Below are positions 7,929 to 15,544 of a stretch of DNA of 20,715 bases, one piece after another. Both the position numbers and the translations under genes were made by a program. The first letter of the stretch is position 1, and each line of letters opens with the position of its first letter. The notes under the pieces were generated by a model. It ran no database searches and had not been told where the DNA came from. It was given only the letters and a program-made list of their open reading frames with translations. Origin of the DNA: Bacillota bacterium (GTDB lineage Bacteria > Bacillota_G > SHA-98 > UBA4971). Location: positions 1 through 20,715 of the forward strand of contig JAAZEW010000053.1 of the NCBI GenBank assembly GCA_012512055.1. The letters are read 5' to 3'.

Positions 7929-8707
7929 TTACTTGTCCCCTCTCCCTCTGCAAAATTCCACGGCATACAGACTTTTTCCAAAGCTCCAATCGCTGAAAAG
8001 AAGATTAACCCCAGAACCGAGAGCAATAGCAAGCAGGCAAACATCGGCGGTGTATTGATAAAGGCCTGTGAGTCACGGAGTAAATAGCCCAAACCCTTAC
8101 TGGAAGCCACAAATTCTCCAACGATTGCGCCAACGACGCACATCGTAGCGGCAATCTTGAAGCCGGCAAAGATATAAGGTAACGAATTAGGAATGCGAAT
8201 TTTCGTAAATACCTGCAACTTTGAGGCGTTTAAGTAGTGGACGAGGTCCAACAAGTCATCTTCTACCTCTTGTAAACCGGTAGAAGTATTAACTACTACT
8301 GGAAAAAACGCGATCATTGTTGCCACAAGGATATTCGGCACCATCCCAAATCCAAACCACATAAGAAAAAGGGGCGCTAGCGCGATCTTAGGCAATGAAT
8401 TAAAGAGAACAATAATCGGCATAACTAATTTGTTTAGGGTCTTGGACCAGGCAAGCAAAAGGGAAAGCCCGATACCGACAATTGCTGTAGCTAGAAAGCT
8501 TAACACAATTTCCCCACTTGTGGCGATAATATGATCCCACCATTGATACTGAGGATCGAATAGTGATTTAAGGACATCTACCGGAGATGGCAATATAAAT
8601 ACCTTGATCTTAAAAACCATTACTAAAAACTGCCATAAGCCCAAAAAACATAGAAAATGCAAAATACTTTTCCCAATCACCGCCAAGCGTTCTCTGGCCT
8701 TCTCCAC
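7925..8707 (-). CDS. ABC transporter permease, SsuC/TauC type (first of a tandem pair)
   Basis: About 260 residues and several membrane spans, with a BPD_transp_1 domain. The EAA loop reads LVHYLNASKLQVFTKIRIP then NSLPYIFAGFK, and AIVGEFVASSKGLGYLL follows. It closely parallels the downstream permease, which suggests an old tandem duplication. The start chosen is GTG 8707: GGAGGG (8714-8719 read leftward) is seven bases upstream, and a good promoter lies just before it. ATG 8722 lacks a ribosome binding site. TTG 8746 would fall inside the -10 box. The substrate is probably that of the THI5-like protein at 2841. Confidence 0.88.
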   Translation of the reverse strand: MEKARERLAVIGKSILHFLCFLGLWQFLVMVFKIKVFILPSPVDVLKSLFDPQYQWWDHIIATSGEIVLSFLATAIVGIGLSLLLAWSKTLNKLVMPIIVLFNSLPKIALAPLFLMWFGFGMVPNILVATMIAFFPVVVNTSTGLQEVEDDLLDLVHYLNASKLQVFTKIRIPNSLPYIFAGFKIAATMCVVGAIVGEFVASSKGLGYLLRDSQAFINTPPMFACLLLLSVLGLIFFSAIGALEKVCMPWNFAEGEGTSK

Positions 8708-8745
8708 TATTAGTCCCTCCATGCTAGCAAACTTTTGCCATACCA

Positions 8746-8773
8746 ATTATCGTTTTGTGAAGACATTGGACAA
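8746..8773 (-). promoter_or_regulatory. Sigma-70/A-type promoter of the permease operon
   Basis: On the minus strand TTGTCC (8773-8768) and GATAAT (8751-8746) are separated by 16 bases. The -10 box matches the consensus at five of six positions and the -35 box at four. Transcription would start near 8738, about 30 bases before the GTG at 8707. This placement helps decide that start. Confidence 0.5.
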
Positions 8774-9010
8774 AAAGCCATTTGCGTTGTAGCGCCTATT
8801 TCATGTATGGCAGCCTCCAAATTTGGAACATAACACCTTTTCCATGGCAGTAAAATGGCCTCACTTATTTAGACAGCTGCTAAAAAGTTGGTTTTAGGCA
8901 CTCGCGGGCGAAAATGGGCACCCATAATAAACCTTATCGGTACTTAACAGATTGTTTCTTCCAACGCTGCTTTTACGCAGCCTGTACAAGGCTACAGACA
9001 TGCTTTTCTT

Positions 9011-9190
9011 TCACTTTAGTCCTTGCGCCTTCGTAACATTAAAGGCTGCAGGCAGCTCATAATTGGCATCCACAATAAGATGACACCTATGCCCGAACTA
9101 AATCTTGACCTTTTCTCATACGTTGCCATCTATATTTTTGCCCTTGTTGTTTGAGCTACTTATAACATTCGACACTTTGGGTCGGTTGCC
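9011..9190 (-). pseudogene. Fossil DDE transposase fragment (IS4/IS5-like DDE_Tnp_1 type)
   Basis: One minus-strand frame reads NNKGKNIDGNV, a TGA, EKVKI, a TAG, then FGHRCHLIVDANYELPAAF and NVTKA, before a TGA at 9011-9013. The pattern matches the transposase signature WEKVK.WFGYKLHLIVDANYELP, which holds the catalytic Asp in VDA. Both internal stops stand exactly where the family has Trp (TGG changed to TGA and to TAG). The rest of the 500-base gap between the permease promoter and nagB (about 8780-9260) shows nothing else recognisable and is probably further decayed element DNA. Confidence 0.65.
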
Positions 9191-9263
9191 TTCATTTTTT
9201 ACCCATGAACAGGCTTTTCCCACGGGCGAAACTAATTTTTATCCGTCTCTCAAACCCGCACAA

Positions 9264-10079
9264 CTATTGGCTTTCATTACATCGAAAATGGCTCAGATTG
9301 CTAAGTAAGGCTGACGCATCCCTATCAATAATCAGTTTGGCGGATTCATGTGTTCGAAGGATCGACGCAGGGCAACTGGTATCAATGGCACTCTCCAGAG
9401 TGTTCTTGATTGCTTCCTGTTTGGTGACTCCCGGGACGATACAATAGATATACCTGGCAGACATGATAGCCGGAATGGTTAGGGTAAGGGCATTTCGCGG
9501 CACATCATGGATACTGGGGAAACAACCGTCATTAACCTGCTGGTGACGACATTTCTCATCAAGATCCACCACCTTGACCCAATATAGATCCTGAAAATCA
9601 GCAACGTGTGGATCGTTGAAAGCTATATGTCCGTTTTCGCCTATACCAATGCAGGCAATATCCAGTGAATGCTCTTTAAGGAGACGTGAATACCTATCAC
9701 ATTCTCTTCGGAGATTTTTTGCATTACCATTCAAGTAATGTACTTGACCGGGACGAACCTTATGAAATATGTTTTCATCAAGGAACCTCCTAAAGCTCTG
9801 GCGAGCTCCTTCCGGAAGTCCTATATATTCATCGAGATGAAATCCTATAACCTTGCTCCAATCGAGATCTTTTGTATTACATAGCTCAGTCAAGAACTCA
9901 TTTTGCGAAGGCGCAGCCGCAAATGCCATGTTTACTGAACCTTTTTCGGCGATGATATCCCTTATCTTCCGGCTTACCTGTTTTGCTGCTGCAATACCCA
10001 TTGCTCTACGGGTATCATGGACCTCAACATAAAGATCATCAACCTTCCACTGCATCAGACCGCACCTACAATCTGTCAA
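9264..10079 (-). CDS. nagB: Glucosamine-6-phosphate deaminase/isomerase-like protein
   Basis: About 271 residues of the NagB/6-phosphogluconolactonase fold. Seen, in numbering from ATG 10088, are FHLDEYIGL at 83-91 (D86, general-base region), IGIGENGHIAFNDP at 147-160 with H154, CRHQQVNDGCF, and SCPASILRTH near 239-247. NagB converts glucosamine 6-phosphate to fructose 6-phosphate and ammonia. At the two E. coli active-site acids D141 and E148, this protein has N152 and D159. That is the pattern of a NagB-like branch often found in sugar clusters, so the exact substrate may differ. AAGGAGG directly abuts ATG 10088, so TTG 10079, nine bases downstream of it, is preferred as start. It lies about 30-40 bases downstream of nagA in the same operon. 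Confidence 0.83.
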   Translation of the reverse strand: MTDCRCGLMQWKVDDLYVEVHDTRRAMGIAAAKQVSRKIRDIIAEKGSVNMAFAAAPSQNEFLTELCNTKDLDWSKVIGFHLDEYIGLPEGARQSFRRFLDENIFHKVRPGQVHYLNGNAKNLRRECDRYSRLLKEHSLDIACIGIGENGHIAFNDPHVADFQDLYWVKVVDLDEKCRHQQVNDGCFPSIHDVPRNALTLTIPAIMSARYIYCIVPGVTKQEAIKNTLESAIDTSCPASILRTHESAKLIIDRDASALLSNLSHFRCNESQ

Positions 10080-10116
10080 CTCGAACATCCTCCTTGAGCA
10101 ATTTATGCAATCATGA

Positions 10117-11319
10117 TTAGGCCTGGTAGACTATTTCGCCTTCGACGATAGTCATCCGGATATTAATATCCTCATCAAACACAACTATATCTGCATCTTT
10201 ATCCTTATCAATACTGCCCTTTACATCATCTATTTTGAGGATACGCGCAGGGGTTAGAGTGGCCATTTTCACCGCATCCAGAAGGTGTACTCCGGCAAGA
10301 TTAACCATATTTCTCACCAGCAGATTCGCAGTTGCCACACTACCGGCAAAAGCAGTGCGATCAGGTAGCCATGCAACCCCTTCATCAACCACTGTTATCT
10401 GTCCGTTCTCAGGATTGCCTAAGGTGTACTCTCCGTCGGGCATTCCGGCAGCACGTATAGAATCGCTACATAGCGCAATTCTGTCAGGACCCTTACATTT
10501 GTAGATTAGCTTAAGGAGGCTTGCAGGTAAGTGTTTTCCGTCAGCTATAATCTCTACAGTCAGCTCATCAAGAAGTAACCCGCTTTCTATCGTGCCTGCG
10601 ATACGATATGCCCTTGCCCTATGCACTCCTGACATTCCCGAATATAAATGAGTAACGTGAGAGTATCCTACTTCAACCGCCATCAAGGCCTCATCATATG
10701 ACGCATCAGTATGCCCTATCGAGGCTAGGATTCCTCTTCTCCTTAGCTCTCTGCCCAGCTCTAACCCCCCCGGCAATTCCGGCGCTGCCGAAACTCGAAG
10801 GATGCTTGAAGAAGAATCCAATATACTAAGATACTCTTCCCTGACCGGATCTTTAATAAAGCGGATGTCTTGTGCACCCCTTTGGGAAGGAGCAAAGTAA
10901 GGACCCTCGAGATGCAACCCTAGAAGCCGAGAACCGCCAATTTTCATCTTACCGGCCTCTTCAAAAGCAGCAATTGCCCGCTTAAGGTCGCGCATTGAGC
11001 TAGTAAGAGTGGTGGGAACTATCGAGGTTGTCCCACCTTTGGCATGAGCTTCTGCAATAGCTGCAAACGCCTCAGGAGTGCCGTCCATCACATCGGCACC
11101 CCCACCTCCATGTAAATGCATGTCAATAAATCCCGGAGCTATGTATGCACCCTTAACATCAAGAATCTTGGCCCCACTGTGGGGGTGAAAGGAGTCCATG
11201 GGGAACAGATCCTTGATTTTGCTCCCTTCTATAAGTAGGCCGCTACTAGGAAGCACCCTATGAGGTGTTATGGTCGTCCCGTTTATTAAGTAGAAGCAAT
11301 CTTTCCTCATTCTGCACAC
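10117..11319 (-). CDS. nagA: N-acetylglucosamine-6-phosphate deacetylase
   Basis: About 400 residues of the amidohydrolase superfamily. Numbering is from ATG 11322. Metal and catalytic features are DMHLHG (H69, H71), HLEGPYF (E139), GHTDAS (H204), THLYSGM (H225), and CSDSIRAAGMPDG, whose D287 is the catalytic acid/base. The enzyme removes acetate from N-acetylglucosamine 6-phosphate in the cytoplasm, feeding NagB, which is encoded next. The usual HLFNAM segment is HLYSGM here, so a related N-acetylhexosamine phosphate is possible. GTG 11319 is preferred because GAGGGG (11325-11330) is five bases away; ATG 11322 is too close. No amino-sugar kinase is present in the window. Confidence 0.92.
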   Translation of the reverse strand: MCRMRKDCFYLINGTTITPHRVLPSSGLLIEGSKIKDLFPMDSFHPHSGAKILDVKGAYIAPGFIDMHLHGGGGADVMDGTPEAFAAIAEAHAKGGTTSIVPTTLTSSMRDLKRAIAAFEEAGKMKIGGSRLLGLHLEGPYFAPSQRGAQDIRFIKDPVREEYLSILDSSSSILRVSAAPELPGGLELGRELRRRGILASIGHTDASYDEALMAVEVGYSHVTHLYSGMSGVHRARAYRIAGTIESGLLLDELTVEIIADGKHLPASLLKLIYKCKGPDRIALCSDSIRAAGMPDGEYTLGNPENGQITVVDEGVAWLPDRTAFAGSVATANLLVRNMVNLAGVHLLDAVKMATLTPARILKIDDVKGSIDKDKDADIVVFDEDINIRMTIVEGEIVYQA

Positions 11320-11322
11320 CAT

Positions 11323-11599
11323 ATCCCCTCTGTTAGGAAGGAACTCCTATCCTTGATTTCTTATCCGTACGCCAATAAAGTTTACTATTTAGAGCGGCTG
11401 CCCGAGTATCACAGATCAAAGTAGAAATACATTACTTATTGTCCATCATTAAGTAAGTTCTTCAGGATAGGCTTCGTTCCTTCCATCTATTGGACTTTTC
11501 CCAAAGGGAACCGAAGTGAAGTCTTCGTGTCTACCTCAAAAGCGAGGGGGCTAGCGCAGTTAGTCACCGGGCTGTCTTAGGCATAGCAGGACTTATGTG
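11323..11599. other. ROK-nagA spacer with inverted repeats
   Basis: This 277-base gap has no gene. It contains the perfect inverted repeat TTCCCAAAGGGAA at 11498-11510 and a second one, CGAAG at 11512-11516 with CTTCG at 11523-11527, which could stack into a small RNA structure between the two cistrons. AATAAAGTT at 11374-11382, upstream of nagA, is shared exactly with the candidate operator at 12943-12951. No clear intrinsic terminator follows the regulator gene. Confidence 0.35.
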
Positions 11600-12829
11600 T
11601 TATGCAGGCCTGTATTCCCATTGTCCGCAGGCGAATATGTCTTCAATAGCGAGGGTATAGGCACCCATTAAGGCAGGGTCTTCCTGCATGGTTGATCTGA
11701 CGATCCTGACACGTTCGGCTACTTCGCCCAGGGACGTTCGCTTTGCCTGATCGCAGAGCGCGCCAAAGAAAGTGTCTCCTGCCCTGGATAACTCGCCGCC
11801 TAAGATCACCATTTCACTATTAAAGAGGTTCAGTATGCTGCCAATGACCAACCCTATGGTTCGTCCGGTATCGCTTAGTATTGCCTGGACTTCCGGGAGT
11901 TCGGAAAGATGTGTATTCAATACATCATTAATAGTAATGCGATCCTTCTGGAGTCCCAGGTCAAAGAAAGTCTCATCGTGGACTGAAGCTTTGATCCTCT
12001 CAAGGACTGCCCTGACCCCGCACACCGCCTCAAAACAACCATATCTGCCACAACCACAGCGTGGTCCGGTCTCTGAAGTTACAGCGACATGACCGATTTC
12101 TCCTGCGTAACCCTGGGCTCCTCCGTAAACCCTATTGTCAATGATTATGCCTGCGCCAATACCGACAGACAGGTTCAAGTATATTAAGTTTGCGCAGCCC
12201 CGGCCACTTCCGTATGTTTGTTCACCGAGCGCAGCCGCATTTGATATGTTTTCAATGTGAACCGGAATCCCCCCGACAGCTTCACGCAACATATCACCAA
12301 AAGGGACTCTCTCCCACGGGAGATTCGGAGCTCGTGCCACCATACCGTCTGCTGAACTAATGAGTCCCGGGAATGCAACCCCGCAACACAAGATACGTTC
12401 GCGCCTGATATCGGCGGAAAGCACCAGTGAATCTATGGACTCACGAATAGCTTCAGCTACTTTCTCCGGAACCGAAGTGTCCCTTGTGATAAGCTGGTTT
12501 CCTAATACATGACCGGTAAGGTTCAGCAACGCAGTGACTATCTCCCCTCGCTGGATACGAACAGCAAGGACGAATCCGGCTTGTGGGTTTAGTTCCAGCA
12601 AAATTGGTCGTCTGCCGCCTGTAGAAACCCCGCGACCTATCTCTCTCACAATATCTGCTTCCAGCATATCGTTAACTATTGCAGATATCGTAGGCGGAGT
12701 TAGGCCGGTCATTCTTGCAATTTCACTCCTTGCAACAGGACCACGCTTTCTAATGGTATCCCGTACCAGCATGCGGTTTATCTTTTTGAGATCGCTGCTT
12801 GTACTAGCAAGCTTTCTATGCCTCTTCAA
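11600..12829 (-). CDS. ROK-family transcriptional repressor (NagC/XylR-like), kinase-inactive
   Basis: The 409-residue protein has an N-terminal winged helix-turn-helix (about 16-75; recognition part SEIARMTGLTPPTISAIV at 35-52). A ROK sugar-binding domain follows (NLSVGIGAGIII, GYAGEIGHVAV) with the zinc site H247, C258, C260 and C265 (CGCGRYGC). It has no DxGxT phosphate motif near residue 90. The catalytic-Asp position of ROK kinases reads ENISN instead of ENDAN (I195), so it should be a sugar-responsive regulator without kinase activity. The start is TTG 12829, with GGAGG at 12836-12840, six bases upstream. It precedes nagA-nagB and diverges from the transporter/epimerase operon, so both are probable targets. 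Confidence 0.9.
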   Translation of the reverse strand: MKRHRKLASTSSDLKKINRMLVRDTIRKRGPVARSEIARMTGLTPPTISAIVNDMLEADIVREIGRGVSTGGRRPILLELNPQAGFVLAVRIQRGEIVTALLNLTGHVLGNQLITRDTSVPEKVAEAIRESIDSLVLSADIRRERILCCGVAFPGLISSADGMVARAPNLPWERVPFGDMLREAVGGIPVHIENISNAAALGEQTYGSGRGCANLIYLNLSVGIGAGIIIDNRVYGGAQGYAGEIGHVAVTSETGPRCGCGRYGCFEAVCGVRAVLERIKASVHDETFFDLGLQKDRITINDVLNTHLSELPEVQAILSDTGRTIGLVIGSILNLFNSEMVILGGELSRAGDTFFGALCDQAKRTSLGEVAERVRIVRSTMQEDPALMGAYTLAIEDIFACGQWEYRPA

Positions 12830-12932
12830 CTTTGTCCTCCGCCTCCCAAGGCCCCGCCCATTCGTGTTCTCAGGACGTCAGCGCCTTCTTCAATGCACGC
12901 GTAATACGCGCGTTGTCACTGAATATGTTTTT

Positions 12933-12952
12933 AAGTTCTATTAATAAAGTTC
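12933..12952. promoter_or_regulatory. Candidate ROK operator, copy 1
   Basis: AAGTTC, TATTAATA, AAGTTC: a direct repeat of six bases flanks a perfect eight-base palindrome. It lies about 105 bases upstream of the regulator start in the divergent spacer. AT-rich palindromic cores of this kind are typical of ROK regulators such as XylR and NagC. Binding is inferred. Confidence 0.35.
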
Positions 12953-13140
12953 AATATACCTTCCCAATCTCCTTCTTATTAGAAGACAATGCTCCCTGCA
13001 CTTATCTTGAAAACGCCACTTCCATATATACGCAGCACAACACCGTATCCAGCTCCTACTTGGCCAGCGCGGCAATAGATTCTTAAGTTTTTCCGCCACG
13101 TGTTGCAGGATTCCGGGGAAGCACGGAGAATTCTATAGTC

Positions 13141-13166
13141 AAACTATATTAATAAGAATAATAAAC
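13141..13166. promoter_or_regulatory. Candidate ROK operator, copy 2, in an AT-rich promoter-like tract
   Basis: The eight-base core TATTAATA recurs at 13147-13154, inside AAACTATATTAATAAG and followed by AATAATAAAC. It is about 95 bases upstream of the plus-strand dehydrogenase. TATATT and TATAGT nearby could serve as -10 boxes, but no convincing -35 was found. The rest of the 419-base divergent spacer (12830-13248) shows no gene. Confidence 0.3.
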
Positions 13167-13248
13167 GAAGTCCTTGTTGCCTCTTTTGCACTTGGCAGGC
13201 ATGAGTTCTCATTTGCCACCAAAGAGATGAAGCTGGAGGGATTTCGCT

Positions 13249-14289
13249 ATGAAATTGGGTTTTGCAGTCATCGGATTAGGCGCCATTTCCAAGGTACATC
13301 TGGATGCTATCACTTCAATTCCCGAAGCTCGCCTCGTCGCTGTAGCTGACTTGATGGAAGAACGGGCTGCGAGCATAGGACAATCCTACGGATGCCACGC
13401 ATATTCTGATTATCGCGACGTATTGGAAAGAGAAGATATTGATGTAGTCTCTATCTTGACTCCCAGCGGAGGGCGAAGAGACATAGCTCTTGATGCCGCT
13501 GCTGCGGGAAAACATATCATTACAGAAAAACCTCTAGAGATCACCATAGAGAGAATTGACGAAATGATAGCCGCCTGTGACAAAGCAGGCGTCCTCCTGT
13601 CCGGGATATTTCAATTTAGATTTAAGCCTGCATGGCAGCTACTGAAGAAATGCGTCAGTCAGGGTAGGCTTGGGAAGCTCTATGTGGGAGACGCCTACAA
13701 CAAGTGGCATCGCACCAGAGAATACTACAAATCCGCCGGTTGGAGGGGAACATGGGAATTCGACGGAGGAGGAGCCTTGATGAACCAGGGAATTCACGTG
13801 GTCGACCTTCTTCAATGGATACTGGGGGATGTCCAAGAAGTAACCGCCTACTGCAAAACATTACACCACGATATAGAAGTTGAGGATACGGTAGTAGCAA
13901 TCCTCAATTATGTAAACGGAGCAGTCGGAGTAATCGAGGCAACCACATCGGTCTCCCCGGGGTATCCGATGACCATGCAAATCCACGGTGAACATGGCAG
14001 CATCCATATGCAAGGTGATTGGATAACTGAATGGGCAGTGGATGATATCTCCCAGCAAGAGCATGCCGAAATTCAACCGTTAATGGTTCAGAACGCGACA
14101 CAGTCTACTTCTTCTGATCCTGCCCAGGTCGACTGTACCTGGCACCGACTCCAGATCAATGATATCGTACATGCTATTTTGGAGAACCGTGAACCTTTGG
14201 TCCCAGGGCGTGAAGCTCGTAAGAGCGTCGAGATCATACAGTGCATCTACCAATCTGCACGTGAGGGAAGGCCGATAAGACTAAGATAG
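13249..14289 (+). CDS. Gfo/Idh/MocA-family NAD(P)-dependent oxidoreductase
   Basis: The 346-residue protein has a Rossmann motif, VIGLGAIS at 7-14, and the acidic end of beta-2 at VADL (33-36), which suggests NAD(H). EKPLE at 93-97 contains catalytic K94. The substrate-side segment GGGALMNQGIHVVDLL at 173-188 supplies H183 and D186. The family oxidises or reduces a hydroxyl on sugars, inositols or sugar acids. GGAGGG at 13235-13240 is eight bases before the ATG. It is the first gene of a plus-strand operon that continues with a TTT transporter and two epimerases, so it probably carries out an early redox step on the imported sugar derivative. Confidence 0.9.
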   Translation: MKLGFAVIGLGAISKVHLDAITSIPEARLVAVADLMEERAASIGQSYGCHAYSDYRDVLEREDIDVVSILTPSGGRRDIALDAAAAGKHIITEKPLEITIERIDEMIAACDKAGVLLSGIFQFRFKPAWQLLKKCVSQGRLGKLYVGDAYNKWHRTREYYKSAGWRGTWEFDGGGALMNQGIHVVDLLQWILGDVQEVTAYCKTLHHDIEVEDTVVAILNYVNGAVGVIEATTSVSPGYPMTMQIHGEHGSIHMQGDWITEWAVDDISQQEHAEIQPLMVQNATQSTSSDPAQVDCTWHRLQINDIVHAILENREPLVPGREARKSVEIIQCIYQSAREGRPIRLR

Positions 14290-14373
14290 CAACCAAACTG
14301 GAGGTGATATGTAGTAGGAAACCAGGGTTAGTTTGGAGCTGCTCTTATCAACAAGTAAGGAGGTACTCACCTA

Positions 14374-15375
14374 ATGAAGAAGCTAGCCTCGATTGTCACA
14401 TTGCTGGCAATGGTTCTTGCCATTACTATGTCTGTTGGAGTAGGCGCAGCCACATGGCCCACGAAACCGATTAATATCATTGTGCCGTGGGGTCCCGGAG
14501 GTGCATCAGACCTGGCTGCAAGGACGCTTGCAGTGGAAATGGAGAAAGTGTTAGGTCAGAGGATTGCCATCACAAATACGCCCGGTGCCTCAGGCGCAAT
14601 TGGGACACGCGCCATGTTCGATGCGCCACGAGACGGCTATACGTGGAGTGGAAATGCAGACGGAAGTATAGCAACATACCAAATCCTCGAGTACCTGGCT
14701 GATATCAGCCACAGAGATTACGCGGCTTTCCTGACGCTCTTTACACCAAACGTCATAGCTGTGCCTGCAAACTCTCCGTACAAAGACTTCCCCGAACTCC
14801 TTGAGGCTATGAAGACAAAAACTATAACAGCAGCGACAGCCGGCGTAGGAAGCGGCGGTCATGTAGCTGCAGAGCTTATGAAGAAGCATGCAGGCGTCAA
14901 CTATAGACACGTTCCATACCAGGGAGGAGCTCCGGCAGTAACCGCTACAGTCCAAGGTGAAGTTGACATGGTGCCTCAGCTCTCTATGGAAGTCACTGAA
15001 ATGCTACGTGCTAAGCAGCTAAGGGCTTTGGTCGTCTTTGACAGCGAGCCTCTGGTTGTAGAAGGTTATGGTGAGATTCCGCCGGTTACCAACTGGCTCC
15101 CGGATTTCCCGAGTGTAGGTATGTATTTCGGACTATTTATCCCCAAGGGCATTCCTGAAGCCGCGATGGAACGCATTACAGAAGCATTCATCATTGCTTC
15201 AGAAGCAGAGTCAACAAGAAATTTCATTGCAGAACGAGGCTCGAAGGCAGTATCCATTCACGGCAAAGAGGCTGACGAACTAATGGAGCGAGTAGCATCT
15301 CAACTCGCATGGCTGCACTATGAAGCCGGCACTGCCAAGGTGTCGCCCGAGAAATTCGGAATTCCTAAACCGTAA
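14374..15375 (+). CDS. tctC: Tripartite tricarboxylate transporter solute-binding protein (TctC/Bug family)
   Basis: The 333-residue secreted protein has a signal peptide (KK at 2-3, hydrophobic core about 6-25, likely cleavage near VGVGAA). It then reads WPTKPINIIVPWGPGGASD, the signature opening of Bug proteins, and continues ...GASGAIGTRAMFDAP, VPYQGGAPAVTATVQGEVDM and a C-terminal AERGSK. Bug proteins capture carboxylated small molecules, from citrate to sugar acids and aromatic acids, for the TctAB membrane pair encoded next. AAGGAGGT sits nine bases upstream of the ATG. The ligand is not readable, but an anionic sugar would fit the neighbours. Confidence 0.93.
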   Translation: MKKLASIVTLLAMVLAITMSVGVGAATWPTKPINIIVPWGPGGASDLAARTLAVEMEKVLGQRIAITNTPGASGAIGTRAMFDAPRDGYTWSGNADGSIATYQILEYLADISHRDYAAFLTLFTPNVIAVPANSPYKDFPELLEAMKTKTITAATAGVGSGGHVAAELMKKHAGVNYRHVPYQGGAPAVTATVQGEVDMVPQLSMEVTEMLRAKQLRALVVFDSEPLVVEGYGEIPPVTNWLPDFPSVGMYFGLFIPKGIPEAAMERITEAFIIASEAESTRNFIAERGSKAVSIHGKEADELMERVASQLAWLHYEAGTAKVSPEKFGIPKP

Positions 15376-15412
15376 GTCTCAAACCTCGGCGTGTAAAGGC
15401 AAGTAGAGATGT

Positions 15413-15459
15413 GTCGGAGGGGCTTTCATAGGGTATCATCTATTGATTGCCTCTCCGAC
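15413..15459 (+). other. Stem-loop between tctC and tctB
   Basis: GTCGGAGGGGC at 15413-15423 pairs with GCCTCTCCGAC at 15449-15459 over 11 base pairs with one G-U pair and a 25-base loop. No T-run follows. Its position after the binding-protein gene suggests a processing or stability element that favours tctC mRNA. A perfect 12-base palindrome TAGGCTAGCCTA follows at 15507-15518, just before the tctB ribosome binding site. Confidence 0.5.
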
Positions 15460-15544
15460 TGCCGATTGAATTCGGACTTAGATTTGCTGCTGTTCTACGC
15501 AGCCAATAGGCTAGCCTAAGATGAGGAGGGGGAAATGATTAGTC

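Noticed and set aside
9105..9447. Short plus-strand open frames between the permease operon and nagB
   Set aside because: They overlap the transposase fossil and the nagB C-terminus and have no recognisable motif. The minus-strand readings explain the sequence.
12534..13086. Plus-strand open frames across the ROK N-terminus and the divergent spacer
   Set aside because: They overlap the helix-turn-helix coding part of the regulator and the candidate operator, and lack a ribosome binding site and motifs.
14293..14336. CCAAACT/AGTTTGG inverted repeat between the dehydrogenase gene and tctC
   Set aside because: Seven base pairs around a 30-base loop with no T-run is too weak to call a terminator or riboswitch.
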